From the NCBI GenBank assembly GCA_030625445.1, contig DAOUQU010000001.1:1-31301 (forward strand): DNA of 31,301 nt. The letters run 5' to 3'. The notes beneath the pieces are model-generated. The model saw nothing but the letters and a program-made list of their open reading frames with translations, made no database searches and had not been told where the DNA came from. The translations under genes were made by a program, and so were the position numbers. Positions 15,617 to 25,097 of the stretch are shown piece after piece (position 1 is the first letter of the stretch; the number at the start of each line of letters is the position of its first letter). This stretch comes from Gammaproteobacteria bacterium. Lineage in GTDB: Bacteria; Pseudomonadota; Gammaproteobacteria; Chromatiales; Chromatiaceae.

Positions 15617-16986
15617 CAGCCAAGCCTCCCGACTGCCTGCATGAAAGCTTCACCGCGCTGCATATAATTTTCATACATATCAAAACTGGCGCATGCCGGG
15701 GACAACAACACCCTGTCGCCCGGACGGGCGAGACCCGCCGCAAGCCTGACTGCATCATTCATGTCGACAGCATTGACAACCGGCACCGCCCCTCCAACCG
15801 CTTTGTCGATGTGTGGCGCATCACGCCCGATCAGCACCAGGGCGCGCACATAAGCGGGCAACAGGGCCGCAAGCCGGGAAAAATCAGCCCCCTTGCAATC
15901 ACCTCCCGCAATCAGGATGGAGCGGCTCTCATCCGCCAGATCCACTCCTTCCAGCGCAGCGATAGTTGCGCCGGGATTTGTCCCTTTGGAGTCGTTGTAC
16001 CAGCGCACATGATCGATTTCAGCAACGAACCATGTACGGTGGGCAAGCCCGCGAAAACTTCTGATGGCCAGCAGCATGGCATCCATAGGCAGGCCAACGG
16101 CTTCACCAAGCGCCAGCGCAGCCAGCGCATTTGCCTGGTTGTGTTTTCCGGAAGCAGGGATTGCAGAAGTTTCCAGCAGAAGCTGCTCTCCTCTGCACAA
16201 CCACTGCACACCATCGGCATCGCAAATGCCATATTGATCCTGTCGTGGAGCCTGCATGCAAAAGCTGATGGAGTGTGCATTTTCAGCCAGCTGCATCGCA
16301 GCAGAGTCATCCAGATTGACGACCGCAGTTTCGGCATTGCGGTATATCACCGCTTTTGCCTGCATATACTCTTCATAAGAGTCATAACGATCCATATGAT
16401 CGGCACTGAGATTCAGAATCACGGCTGCTTTGGCCCGCAAGCTGCGAATCGTCTCAAGCTGAAAGCTGGAGAGTTCCAGGATATAGAGTTCATTTGCCTC
16501 ATCCAGAAGTTCCAGCACCGGCGTACCAAGATTTCCTCCAACACCGGCGCGGAGACCTGCAATTTTGGCCATCTCTCCCAGTAGCGTCGTCACCGTACTC
16601 TTGCCGTTGGAGCCGGTAATCGCTACGACTGGCACGTTGACCTGGCGCAAAAACAGCTCGACATCGCCAATCACCTCGATGCCCCGTGAGATAGCCTGCT
16701 GAATCTGCGGCTCTTTCAGGGAGACACCGGGGCTCACGATCAGACGCTCTGCAGCCTCGAAAACATCTGCTTCAAAGGCACCTGTAAAGAGCGCCACATC
16801 CGGAAATTCATCGCGCAGCTGCTGCAAACACGGTGGATGATCGCGACTATCGATGACAGCCAGACGGATATCCCTGCCAGCCAGAAAACGCACGCAGGAG
16901 AGCCCGGTAGATCCCAGACCCACTATCAGGGTCATGGGAGCTGCCATCTGCTCCATAGTCTCGTTACGCTTGATTGCTGTGCTCAT
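15616..16986 (-). CDS. murD: UDP-N-acetylmuramoyl-L-alanine--D-glutamate ligase
   Basis: Mur ligase that adds D-Glu. The frame is open back into mraY, but that extension has no family support. From ATG 16986, 17 bp after the mraY stop, the protein is 456 residues; an ATG at 16956 giving 446 residues fits the E. coli length (438) slightly better. The N-terminal UDP-site motif is IVGLGSTGLS, the ATP loop GSNGKST is at 125-131 (16986 numbering), and ILNLSADHMDRY and WYNDSKGTNPGAT are MurD-specific. Ribosome binding sites at both starts are weak. It overlaps ftsW by one base. Confidence 0.96.
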   Translation of the reverse strand: MSTAIKRNETMEQMAAPMTLIVGLGSTGLSCVRFLAGRDIRLAVIDSRDHPPCLQQLRDEFPDVALFTGAFEADVFEAAERLIVSPGVSLKEPQIQQAISRGIEVIGDVELFLRQVNVPVVAITGSNGKSTVTTLLGEMAKIAGLRAGVGGNLGTPVLELLDEANELYILELSSFQLETIRSLRAKAAVILNLSADHMDRYDSYEEYMQAKAVIYRNAETAVVNLDDSAAMQLAENAHSISFCMQAPRQDQYGICDADGVQWLCRGEQLLLETSAIPASGKHNQANALAALALGEAVGLPMDAMLLAIRSFRGLAHRTWFVAEIDHVRWYNDSKGTNPGATIAALEGVDLADESRSILIAGGDCKGADFSRLAALLPAYVRALVLIGRDAPHIDKAVGGAVPVVNAVDMNDAVRLAAGLARPGDRVLLSPACASFDMYENYMQRGEAFMQAVGRLG

Positions 16987-17003
16987 TCTCTTGATCAAAA
17001 CCG

Positions 17004-18083
17004 TTATCGAAGTTTCAATGTCGCAAGCCCGATCAACACCAGGATAAAACTGATAATCCAGAACCTGACGATGACGCGCGGCTCCGGCCACCCTTTGAGT
17101 TCATAGTGATGATGCAGCGGCGCCATGCGAAATACGCGCTTGCCGGTCATTTTGAAAGAGGCGACCTGAATGATGACCGACAACGTCTCGATCACAAAAA
17201 TCCCGCCCATGATCATCAGCACCAGCTCCTGACGCACTGCCACGGCGACCACACCAAGCGCCGCACCAATTGCAAGTGCTCCAATATCTCCCATGAAGAC
17301 CATCGCCGGATGGGTGTTGAACCACAGGAAACCGATACCGGCGCCGAGCAGTGCCGCACAAAAAATTGCGACTTCACCCACTCCCGATAGATAGGGAATT
17401 TGCAAATACTCTGCGAACTTGACGTGCCCGGAGAGATAGGCAAAAATCATCATCCCTCCGGCAACCAGAATTGTCGGCACAATCGCCAGGCCATCCAGAC
17501 CATCGGTCAGATTGACCGCATTGGAGGTGCCGACAATGACAAAGTAGGCAAGCACCACATAGAAGATCCCAAGGTTCAATGCCACATCCTTGAAAAAGGG
17601 CAGGATCAACTGTGTCTCCTGAGGCTCGGTGGCCGTCAGGTAGAGCGCCATGGCTGCTGCGAAGCCAAACAGCGACTGCCACAGATATTTATAGCGGGAA
17701 GCGAGGCCTTTGGGGTCCTGTTTGACCAGCTTCTTGTAATCATCCACCAGTCCAACACCGCCAAACGCCAGCGTGGTGAGCAATACGATCCACACATAAC
17801 GATTCCCCAAATCCGCCCACAGCAGGGTGCTGATGCTGACAGCAACCAGAATCAGCGCACCGCCCATAGTCGGCGTTCCCGCCTTGGCAAAGTGGGTTTT
17901 GGGCCCGTCATCACGCACCGGCTGCCCCTTGTAGGTGGCAAGCTTGCGAATCATCGCCGGACCGATCACAAAAGAGACCACCAATGCTGTCAACACGCTG
18001 AGAATGATGCGCAGTGTCTGATATTGAAAGACGCTGAAACCGCTCTCGAATTGGGCCAGATAGTCAGCCAGATAGATCAGCAT
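17004..18083 (-). CDS. mraY: Phospho-N-acetylmuramoyl-pentapeptide transferase
   Basis: Integral membrane enzyme that makes lipid I from UDP-MurNAc-pentapeptide and undecaprenyl phosphate. It has 359 residues with about ten membrane segments. The start LIYLADYLAQFESGFSVFQY matches MraY. Catalytic acidic motifs are visible: GLVDDYKKL, NLTDGLDGLA and FMGDIGALAIG, plus the cytoplasmic HHHYELKGWPE loop near the C-terminus. The ATG lies 7 nt inside the murF 3' end, so the pair is coupled. Confidence 0.98.
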   Translation of the reverse strand: MLIYLADYLAQFESGFSVFQYQTLRIILSVLTALVVSFVIGPAMIRKLATYKGQPVRDDGPKTHFAKAGTPTMGGALILVAVSISTLLWADLGNRYVWIVLLTTLAFGGVGLVDDYKKLVKQDPKGLASRYKYLWQSLFGFAAAMALYLTATEPQETQLILPFFKDVALNLGIFYVVLAYFVIVGTSNAVNLTDGLDGLAIVPTILVAGGMMIFAYLSGHVKFAEYLQIPYLSGVGEVAIFCAALLGAGIGFLWFNTHPAMVFMGDIGALAIGAALGVVAVAVRQELVLMIMGGIFVIETLSVIIQVASFKMTGKRVFRMAPLHHHYELKGWPEPRVIVRFWIISFILVLIGLATLKLR

Positions 18084-19450
18084 CCGATATCCTCATTCGC
18101 TGTCAATGCCTCAACAATCCGCTCCATACGAGCGGCGCGTGAACCTTTGACCAGTACGATATGCTGGTCATCCAGTTGTGACTGCAGGGCATTATTCAAT
18201 TCATCGATGTCATTAAAGGCAAAGCCATCGTCGCCAAAAGCGGCAGCAGCAGCAGCGCTCATCGGACCAAGGGTGTAAAGTCTATCGATGCCGCGCTCCG
18301 CCGCCACTCTTCCCAGATCAGCATGAATGGCTTTAACATCGCCTCCCAACTCGGCCAGGTCGCCAAGCACCAGCACCCTGTGTGCCGAAAAACTTCCAAG
18401 CACCGCTATCGCTGCTGTCACTGAATCCGGATTGGCATTATAGGTATCATCAATAATGCGTACTCCCGAAGCGCTGCGGCATGGAAAAAGCCGGCCCGGC
18501 ACAGGCCTGATTGATTTAAGACCGTCATGAATCAGTGTATGATCAATTTTCAGTGCAACACACACCGCCACAGCAGCAAGCGCATTCAGCCGGTTGTGTT
18601 CTCCCGCCAGCGGCAGTTGCACCGGGAAACGCTGTGTGCCGGTATGCACATCAAACTGCTGTTCAAAGCCACTCTCGTTCCATTGCGCTGTCGACGAGTT
18701 TTTTTCAAGATGCACATCACAGGCCTCTGTCTGGCCGAATGTGATGACCTGATGATCACCAGCCAGCTCGCGCCACAGCGGCAGCCATTGACTCTCTCCG
18801 TTGCACACAAAAATGCCATCGGAAGAGAGACCATCAACAATCTCACCCTTGGAACGGGCCACTCCTTGCAGGGAGCCGAAGCCTTCGAGATGGGCTCGCC
18901 CGGCATTATTCAGCAACGCAACATCGGGAGAGGCGGCAACACTGAGTTGATGAATCTCCCCTGCATGATTTGCACCCATCTCGATCACCGCAAACTCCTG
19001 ATCTTGAATCCTGGTCAGGGTCAGTGGCACACCAATCTCATTATTCAGGTTGCCGATGGTTGCGAGCACGCTGCCCCGCAGGGATAAAATCGCAGCAAGC
19101 ATCTCCTTGACGGTTGTTTTTCCATTGCTGCCGGTCAATGCAATGACGACTGCGTCCGACTTGCTGCGCCACGCACCGGCCAGTTGCAGCAAGGCAAGGC
19201 GCACATCAGCAACGATGATCTGCGGGATCTCACTCTCTACCTCTCTGTCAACCAATGCGGCAACCGCCCCCTGCCGGGCTGCCGTTTCCACATAGTCATG
19301 GCCGTCAAAATGCTCGCCCGGAATTGCTACAAACAGCGCCTCTCCATCGAGAGTGCGGCTGTCTGTACTCACGGCATTAAAATGCACGTCACCATTGACA
19401 GCCCCTCCCTGCAGGATTTTTGCCGCTTCGCTGACGGAGAAGTCGATCAT
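18077..19450 (-). CDS. murF: UDP-MurNAc-tripeptide--D-alanyl-D-alanine ligase
   Basis: Last cytoplasmic Mur ligase; it adds the D-Ala-D-Ala made by DdlB. It has 457 residues. STDSRTLDGEALFVAIPG is the N-terminal substrate domain, the ATP loop GSNGKTT is at 107-113 followed by VKEML (MurF-specific), and IEMGANHAGEI and DDTYNANPDS are further MurF motifs. It overlaps murE by 4 nt upstream and mraY by 7 nt downstream. Confidence 0.98.
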   Translation of the reverse strand: MIDFSVSEAAKILQGGAVNGDVHFNAVSTDSRTLDGEALFVAIPGEHFDGHDYVETAARQGAVAALVDREVESEIPQIIVADVRLALLQLAGAWRSKSDAVVIALTGSNGKTTVKEMLAAILSLRGSVLATIGNLNNEIGVPLTLTRIQDQEFAVIEMGANHAGEIHQLSVAASPDVALLNNAGRAHLEGFGSLQGVARSKGEIVDGLSSDGIFVCNGESQWLPLWRELAGDHQVITFGQTEACDVHLEKNSSTAQWNESGFEQQFDVHTGTQRFPVQLPLAGEHNRLNALAAVAVCVALKIDHTLIHDGLKSIRPVPGRLFPCRSASGVRIIDDTYNANPDSVTAAIAVLGSFSAHRVLVLGDLAELGGDVKAIHADLGRVAAERGIDRLYTLGPMSAAAAAAFGDDGFAFNDIDELNNALQSQLDDQHIVLVKGSRAARMERIVEALTANEDIGC

Positions 19451-20925
19451 TGCCCGCTCCGCAGAAGCTTTGCAACCACTTCCCTGTCACTGAAATGATG
19501 GCGTTTATCACCAATAATCTGCACATCTTCATGCCCTTTCCCTGCAACCAGAACCAGATCCCCTGCTGACGCCTGTGTTATGGCAATAGAGATCGCCTGT
19601 TGACGATCACGCACAACGCGTACCGGATGCTTCATACCGCACAGAATCTGTTCGATGATGGCATCACCGGATTCACTGCGGGGGTTGTCATCGGTCACAA
19701 TAACCCGGTCCGCCAGCTCTTCGGCTACTCTCCCCATCAATGGACGCTTGCCCGCGTCACGATCGCCACCACAACCAAACAGGCAGATGAGTTCACCCTG
19801 TGTATGTTCACGTGCGGCAAGCAGTGCATTTTTCAACGCATCCGGTGTATGCGCGTAGTCAACCACAACCAATGGCTGGTTCTCGCCGCCAAAACGCTCC
19901 ATACGCCCGGGCACTGCCGGCACACTCGAGAGGCGTTTGACCAGCTGAACCAGGGGGACTCCTGCAGCAACCAACGCTCCTGCCACTGACAGCAGATTAT
20001 CGACATTGAAGCGCCCTATCAGCGGAGATGCAAGCACCACCTGCTGCTGCCCATAGTGCAGAACCATTTGGAGACCCTGCTGCGTCTGTCGTATGTGTGA
20101 TGCACGCAGTTGCACATCCGCAGCATTCACACCGACTGTGATGCAGCGCATCTCCGGCGCAAGAATCTCCCTGATTTGTTGCCCGTATGGGTCATCCATA
20201 TTGATCACGACGCAACTCAAATCCGGTAGACAAAACAACTTCTGCTTGGCTTCACCATACGCCTGCATCGTGCCGTGATAATCAAGGTGATCACGACTGA
20301 GATTGGTAAACACAGCCACATCTATATGCGTACCATCGACTCTCTCCTGATCCAGCGCATGGGAGGAGACTTCCATCGCGACCGCAGTAATACCCGTTTG
20401 CAGATAATCAGCGAACATCTGCTGCAGCGTAATCGCATCAGGCGTCGTGTGTGTTGCCTGCTGTAGAGAACCTGGCGCGCCATTGCCGAGTGTTCCAATC
20501 ATGGCGCAATTTTCCAGTACTCCTGCTGTCAGCCATGCACAAGTGGTTTTACCATTGGTGCCGGTATATCCAATGATCGTAAGCCGTGCAGAGGGATCAG
20601 CGTAGAATCTTGCAGCAATACGGCCCGCATGGACTTTACCGGCAACAATCACCGGGATAGAGGTATTCAATGCCTCGATGCGCTCTCTACTCCACGCGTC
20701 GTCAATTTCAGCAACAACAGCGACGCATCCCGCATCAACTGCCTGCTGCAGATAATCAAGTCCATGTCCGCGGGTTCCGGGAAGCGCGATGAACAACGAT
20801 CCTGAAGTCAACCTGCGGCTGTCAAGTGAGAGAGCGCTGACAGCAAGCTGCGCCAATTCAGGCGGCGCTTTATCAAGCAGTTCTCCAAGCAACGGGGCGT
20901 TTGGCAGCTGTGTCGCTGGCATCAT
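19447..20925 (-). CDS. murE: UDP-MurNAc-L-Ala-D-Glu:meso-DAP ligase
   Basis: Mur ligase for the third residue, 492 residues. The ATP loop GTNGKTT is at 122-128. DNPR at 413-416 is the motif that selects meso-diaminopimelate over lysine, so the peptidoglycan is predicted to be the DAP type. MEVSSHALDQERV and VVDYAHTPDAL are standard. There are two adjacent ATG codons; the first (20925) has GGAGGT five nt upstream. It overlaps ftsI by 4 nt. Confidence 0.98.
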   Translation of the reverse strand: MMPATQLPNAPLLGELLDKAPPELAQLAVSALSLDSRRLTSGSLFIALPGTRGHGLDYLQQAVDAGCVAVVAEIDDAWSRERIEALNTSIPVIVAGKVHAGRIAARFYADPSARLTIIGYTGTNGKTTCAWLTAGVLENCAMIGTLGNGAPGSLQQATHTTPDAITLQQMFADYLQTGITAVAMEVSSHALDQERVDGTHIDVAVFTNLSRDHLDYHGTMQAYGEAKQKLFCLPDLSCVVINMDDPYGQQIREILAPEMRCITVGVNAADVQLRASHIRQTQQGLQMVLHYGQQQVVLASPLIGRFNVDNLLSVAGALVAAGVPLVQLVKRLSSVPAVPGRMERFGGENQPLVVVDYAHTPDALKNALLAAREHTQGELICLFGCGGDRDAGKRPLMGRVAEELADRVIVTDDNPRSESGDAIIEQILCGMKHPVRVVRDRQQAISIAITQASAGDLVLVAGKGHEDVQIIGDKRHHFSDREVVAKLLRSGQ

Positions 20926-22697
20926 TGCACACCTCCGGCGCTCGCCACCTGCAATTCATTCTTTGGCTGCTTGTTGTCAGGCGCGACATTCAGCAGCCTC
21001 AACGCATGGCCCATCACTTCAGAAAATACCGGCGCGGCGACCGTACCTCCGTAATGACCATTTTTTACCGGCTCATCAAAGACAATCACCATCACCAGTT
21101 TCGGGGCTGTCGCCGGCGCAATTCCCGCAAACAGCGCACGATATTTCTTCTTCTTGTCTTTATACCCCTGCGCCCCCAGCTTTATGACCGTTCCGGTTTT
21201 ACCGGCAACCCGGTAGCCGCTCACAGCCGCCTTTGGCGCTGTTCCCTGTGCAGAAACCACCCCCTCCATCATCCTGCGCAGCGACCTCGCGGTCTCGACA
21301 GAGAGCACCCGATCTCCATCAACCGGTTTATCAACGCGCAGCAGAGAGAGTGGACGCCGGATGCCGTCTGCAGCAAGGATCGCATAGGCCTGCGCCAACT
21401 GCAGTGTCGATACAGAGATACTATAACCAAATGCCAGGGTGGCCTGATCGATGCGCCGCCATAACCCGTAGTCGCGCAGCAGCCCGCTCGCTTCGCCGGG
21501 GAAATCAATCATCACCGGTTGTCCAAACCCATAACTGTCCAGCATCTTCCAGTGATCCTTTTCCGGCATTTTCAAAGCGATGGTTGCTGATCCCACATTA
21601 CTGGAACGACGCAGCACTCCGGCAGGATCGAGCACACCATAGCGTTTCGGATCACTCACCTTGTTCCTGCCTACCCAGAGAACCCCTTTACCGGTATTAA
21701 TCTTGGTGTTTTCAGTGATATAACCAAGCTCCATAGCAGCCGCAAGAGTCAGCGGCTTCATCGTCGAACCGGGTTCAAAAATATCTATGACGGCGCGATT
21801 ACGCGCTTTTCCCCTGAGGTTGCTGCGGCTGGCATTCGGGTTATAGGAGGGTTGACTCACCATCGCCAGCACTTCTCCGCTATCGACATCCAGCATCACC
21901 AGTGAGGCTGACTTGGCCTTATGTTTGACAACTGCATTTTTCAGCGCCCGATAGGCATAGAATTGCAAACGACGATCCAGGCTCAGCACAATGTCCTTTC
22001 CACCCTGCGGCTCGCGGATACTCGCAACATTTGCCAACAGGCGTCGCCTGGCGTCTTTCAGAACCAACTTGCGTCCCGCCTCGGCATTCAACTCTTCATC
22101 ATACTGAAACTCCAGCCCCTCCAGGCCCCTTTCATCACGCCCGGAAAAACCGATCACATGCGAGAAATATTCACCCGCAGGGTAGTAACGACGGTATTCA
22201 CGCTGCAGGCCAACCCCTTTGACCCCTTTCTCTTTCAGTATTGCCATCACCTTGCGTGCATCAGCAGGAGTCATCCAGCGGGCCAGATAGAAAAAATGCT
22301 TGTTGCGGTAGCGCGAGAGTTTCTGCAGCAGGTCATCAGCATTCATTTTTAATGCCTGTGCGAGGATTTTGACAGTCTCATTATCCTGGGGCAGGATTCG
22401 CGGATCGGCCCATACAGAGTCTACCGGGTTGCTCACAGCCAGCACCTCCTCGTTGCGATCAAGAATTCTACCTCGTCGCGCTGGCACATCCATATAACTG
22501 ATGTGCTTGTAATCACCCTTTTGCTGTAAAAAATCCGTGCGCAAAATTTGCTGATACCATGCACCGGCGATTAACAGAGCGGCAGCACACAGCAACCCCC
22601 CGACCATCAAATGGCGACGCGCAGCAAAGGAGGGAGCGGCCGCCTTTTTTGCCCGCCGCGCCTGCCTGCCTTTTTTATGTCGTTGTTTCCCCGCCAT
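20922..22697 (-). CDS. ftsI: Penicillin-binding protein 3 / FtsI
   Basis: Septal D,D-transpeptidase, 591 residues. A strongly basic cytoplasmic tail (KQRHKKGRQARRAKK) precedes one membrane anchor at about 31-46. The pedestal domain contains RGRILDRN and the transpeptidase the three catalytic motifs: STMK with S311, SSN at 365-367, and KTG at 500-502. These fall close to E. coli PBP3 positions. It follows ftsL with a TAATG overlap and precedes murE with an ATGA overlap. The partner polymerase FtsW is encoded downstream. Confidence 0.98.
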   Translation of the reverse strand: MAGKQRHKKGRQARRAKKAAAPSFAARRHLMVGGLLCAAALLIAGAWYQQILRTDFLQQKGDYKHISYMDVPARRGRILDRNEEVLAVSNPVDSVWADPRILPQDNETVKILAQALKMNADDLLQKLSRYRNKHFFYLARWMTPADARKVMAILKEKGVKGVGLQREYRRYYPAGEYFSHVIGFSGRDERGLEGLEFQYDEELNAEAGRKLVLKDARRRLLANVASIREPQGGKDIVLSLDRRLQFYAYRALKNAVVKHKAKSASLVMLDVDSGEVLAMVSQPSYNPNASRSNLRGKARNRAVIDIFEPGSTMKPLTLAAAMELGYITENTKINTGKGVLWVGRNKVSDPKRYGVLDPAGVLRRSSNVGSATIALKMPEKDHWKMLDSYGFGQPVMIDFPGEASGLLRDYGLWRRIDQATLAFGYSISVSTLQLAQAYAILAADGIRRPLSLLRVDKPVDGDRVLSVETARSLRRMMEGVVSAQGTAPKAAVSGYRVAGKTGTVIKLGAQGYKDKKKKYRALFAGIAPATAPKLVMVIVFDEPVKNGHYGGTVAAPVFSEVMGHALRLLNVAPDNKQPKNELQVASAGGVQ

Positions 22698-22972
22698 TAC
22701 TCTGTTTCCAGAACCTCTATCTCTTGCATACCCGGTGTACGCATATGCAGATTATTTCGTGCTTTTTTTTCGATGCGTTCATAATCAGCAAAGGTCGCCA
22801 ACTCGACCTGCAACTGCCCCTGTGTCACGCTCAATTCATCCGCTTCAGTGCGCAGTGCTTCACGCACTGCAAATAACTGACGCGTCTGCTGCTTTGCCTC
22901 GACAACCTTTAACGCCGTCCACACAATAATTATCAGCAAACCCGTGATCAGCAGCATGCGACTTCCACTCAC
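22697..22972 (-). CDS. ftsL: Cell division protein FtsL
   Basis: Small bitopic divisome protein that pairs with FtsB and FtsQ and activates FtsWI; 91 residues. One membrane segment (about 7-23, LLITGLLIIIVWTAL) is followed by a periplasmic leucine-zipper-like coiled coil (about 26-75). The start is GTG at 22972, whose last bases form the rsmH stop (GTGA). An ATG five codons later is possible but would break the coupling and clip the N-terminus. Sequence identity in this family is low, so the call rests on position, length and topology. Confidence 0.93.
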   Translation of the reverse strand: MSGSRMLLITGLLIIIVWTALKVVEAKQQTRQLFAVREALRTEADELSVTQGQLQVELATFADYERIEKKARNNLHMRTPGMQEIEVLETE

Positions 22973-23907
22973 GCGGATTTCTCCGCAATTCTCAAGCGGG
23001 AACTGCGCGCTCGCGGATTCGCCCTGACCTCTTCACGCGAAGGTGTCACCGCCTTTCCCACCAGACGCAGTTGAGGCTGTTGCAATTGCGAAGCCATCAC
23101 AGGAACACCTTTTGGCAGCGTATCGGCACGGGAGTGGTCACGCAGGAAGCGTTTGACGATTCTATCCTCCAGAGAGTGAAAGCTGATCACGGACAACCGT
23201 CCTCCGGGCCTGAGTACCGATAATGCCTGTTCAAGCACAGCCGAGAGTTGCTGTAACTCCCGGTTGATGCGTATCCGTATTGCCTGAAAAGTGCGTGTAG
23301 CCGGATGCTTCCCGGGGTCTTTTCGCGGTACGGCCTGATCAATCAACTGCGCAAGCTGCATTGTTGTCATCAACGGCCTCTCTTGCCGCTGCGCCACGAT
23401 CGCCGTGGCAATACGCCCGGAATATCGCTCTTCCCCATATTCGCTCAAAACCTGTTTGATCTGCTGCTGCGATGCGTCAGACAACCAGGCGGCCGCCGTC
23501 AAATCATCGTCGGGATTCATGCGCATATCCAGCGGCCCATTGTGCATGAAACTAAAGCCCCGTTGTGCATCTTCCAGTTGTGGAGATGAAACCCCAAGAT
23601 CCAGCAGCACACCATCGATCTCCCCCATGATCCCCAGTTTTACGGAAATCTCTGCAAGCGCATCAAACGACGCATGTTCAATCGAAAAACGCGGATCATC
23701 TCCAATCACTGCAACAGCGCTCTTTATTGCATCCGGATCACGATCCAGCGCCACTAAACGTCCACTGACTCCCAACTTCTGCAGGATTAACGAGCTATGC
23801 CCGCCGCGGCCAAAAGTCGCATCCACGTATATTCCGTCTGGCCTGATTGCGAGTGCATCCACTGCCTCATGCAGTAAAACAGGTTGGTGATTGAGTGAAA
23901 TCGCCAC
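22969..23907 (-). CDS. rsmH: 16S rRNA (cytosine(1402)-N4)-methyltransferase
   Basis: SAM-dependent methyltransferase (formerly MraW) that modifies 16S rRNA C1402; the other modifier of the same base, RsmI, is encoded at 27980-28822. It has 312 residues. NHQPVLLHEAVDAL is the standard N-terminus, DATFGRGGHSSLIL the SAM loop, and LLDLGVSSPQLEDAQRGFSF and SFHSLEDRIVKRF are family motifs. The start is GTG at 23907, 4 bp after the mraZ stop; there is no ATG upstream of the conserved region. Second gene of the dcw run. Confidence 0.97.
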   Translation of the reverse strand: MAISLNHQPVLLHEAVDALAIRPDGIYVDATFGRGGHSSLILQKLGVSGRLVALDRDPDAIKSAVAVIGDDPRFSIEHASFDALAEISVKLGIMGEIDGVLLDLGVSSPQLEDAQRGFSFMHNGPLDMRMNPDDDLTAAAWLSDASQQQIKQVLSEYGEERYSGRIATAIVAQRQERPLMTTMQLAQLIDQAVPRKDPGKHPATRTFQAIRIRINRELQQLSAVLEQALSVLRPGGRLSVISFHSLEDRIVKRFLRDHSRADTLPKGVPVMASQLQQPQLRLVGKAVTPSREEVRANPRARSSRLRIAEKSA

Positions 23908-23911
23908 TCCG

Positions 23912-24379
23912 CTACAGATTCAGGTTTTCAATTTCTGCAGAGACTTCCGAGTCAGGATCCTGCAGGGCCAACATGTTCTCCTTCTCAACTTGTTCCAGCA
24001 TCTGCTGCGACCAGAATTCAAGCCTGCGCCCCTTGCCGATGATGGCTATCTGCTCACCAGCCACCAGGCCTGCATGCGCACGATGTTTTTGCGGAAGCAG
24101 AATCCTTCCCTGCCCGTCAAGATCGAGTTCCTGCAGATTGGAGAATAAAATATGCTGCACTTGCGCATACTGTTTGTTCAACGCTGGAAGATCAGCCACC
24201 ACCGTCGCGGTCTTTTCCCACTCATCCCAGGGATACATCCACAAACATTTCTCACTCTGGGGATGAATCGTCACCGCAACCCTGGAACCGCCGCTGTTGC
24301 GCAAACCTTCACGGTGACGCGCAGGAATGGCGACGCGCCCCTTGGTATCCAGCTTGACAAGATTGGTTCCGAAGTACAT
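23912..24379 (-). CDS. mraZ: Transcriptional regulator MraZ
   Basis: First gene of the dcw cluster; a DNA-binding protein of the AbrB/SpoVT fold that represses its own promoter in E. coli. It has 155 residues and two copies of the MraZ domain: one near 5-47 (GTNLVKLDTKGRVAIPARHR) and one near 76-120 (ELDLDGQGRILLPQKHR). Both have the D-x-[KQ]-GR-[IV] core. The ATG is at 24379, about 97 nt downstream of the predicted transcription start. The putative operator and promoter are listed separately. Confidence 0.97.
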   Translation of the reverse strand: MYFGTNLVKLDTKGRVAIPARHREGLRNSGGSRVAVTIHPQSEKCLWMYPWDEWEKTATVVADLPALNKQYAQVQHILFSNLQELDLDGQGRILLPQKHRAHAGLVAGEQIAIIGKGRRLEFWSQQMLEQVEKENMLALQDPDSEVSAEIENLNL

Positions 24380-24456
24380 GGGTGACTCAGTCGGTGGTTT
24401 TTTGTTTATTAATTCTATACATTTACCGCATCGAATAGAGAGAAAGCACTACTATT

Positions 24457-24474
24457 CCCCACTTCCCCCCACTT
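24457..24474 (-). promoter_or_regulatory. MraZ-box-like direct repeats
   Basis: On the minus strand AAGTGGGG occurs twice with exact 10-bp spacing (plus-strand CCCCACTT at 24457-24464 and 24467-24474). Known MraZ operators are TGGG-containing repeats of 10-bp period upstream of mraZ. Here the repeats lie just downstream of the -10 box, over the predicted transcription start, a position suited to autorepression. A third repeat, common elsewhere, is not recognisable. Confidence 0.75.
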
Positions 24475-24482
24475 CTGTTGAA

Positions 24483-24511
24483 ATAATAGATGCATTACCC
24501 GTATTGGTCAA
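24483..24511 (-). promoter_or_regulatory. Putative dcw (mraZ) promoter
   Basis: Minus-strand TTGACC (-35, 24506-24511), 17-bp spacer, TATTAT (-10, 24483-24488), one mismatch from consensus in each hexamer. It is followed at once by the MraZ-type repeats. The remaining 165 bp up to the RNase P RNA (24512-24676) hold only AT-rich sequence and a weak 6-bp stem. Confidence 0.7.
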
Positions 24512-24676
24512 GGGTCAGAGGGAAAAAAATGATAATTAACAATAACTTATAATAACACCCTCATCTACAGGAAAAACAACTCGATGAGTGGATAAGTTAA
24601 AGTAACTTATGAGGAATGGATGACTGGATTGTCGTTGAAATGGAGCGGAAGGTCTGAAAACATGAATAGTGGGGAG

Positions 24677-25043
24677 AGGTGGGAGTCAGCCTGTAAGCCG
24701 GGTTCTGTCGTGGATAATCATTCATCTGGGTAATGCGTCACCGCATACCTCAAGCGACCTACCCGGAAGCCACCTGCGGACCACAGGCTGTGCGTACACA
24801 AGCTTCCCTATTTGGTCTTGCTCCGAGTGGGGTTTACCATGCCACTGCTGTTGCCAGCAGCGCGGTGCGCTCTTACCGCACCATTTCAACCTTACCGGCA
24901 GTCACAGACTGCTTAGGCGGTATATTTTCTGTTGCACTTGCCGTCGGATCACTCCGCCCAGGTGTTACCTGGCACTCTGCCCTGCGGAGCCCGGACTTTC
25001 CTCCACCAGTAAAAAACTGACAGCGATTAACCAGCCGACTCCC
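24677..25043 (-). ncRNA. rnpB: RNase P RNA (class A)
   Basis: Catalytic RNA of ribonuclease P, which removes 5' leaders from tRNA precursors. Read on the minus strand, all the universal blocks are present: GAGGAAAGTCCGGGCTCC near the 5' end, GCCAGGTAACACCTGG, GGTAAGAGCGCACCG, GGTAAACCCC, AGCAAGACCAAATAGG and ACAGAACCCGGCTTA near the 3' end. Helix P1 forms from GGGAGTCGGCTGG at the 5' end and CAGGCTGACTCCC at the 3' end, and an ACCT tail follows as in E. coli. The resulting length, about 367 nt, fits class A. Ends are accurate to a few bases. A position just upstream of mraZ also occurs in Pseudomonas. Confidence 0.97.
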
Positions 25044-25049
25044 ATGCAG

Positions 25050-25078
25050 AAAATAGCTGTTGGGGGATGAAAAAGCAA
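25050..25078 (-). promoter_or_regulatory. Putative rnpB promoter
   Basis: Minus-strand TTGCTT (25073-25078), 17-bp spacer and TATTTT (25050-25055), placed 6 nt before the predicted 5' end of RNase P RNA. The hexamers are only moderate, but spacing and position are right. Confidence 0.5.
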
Positions 25079-25097
25079 GAAAAAAAACAAGTATTCA

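Noticed and set aside
16987..17091. N-terminal extension of MurD (35 residues)
   Set aside because: It overlaps the mraY coding end, gives a protein well above family length and has no similarity to the MurD N-terminus.
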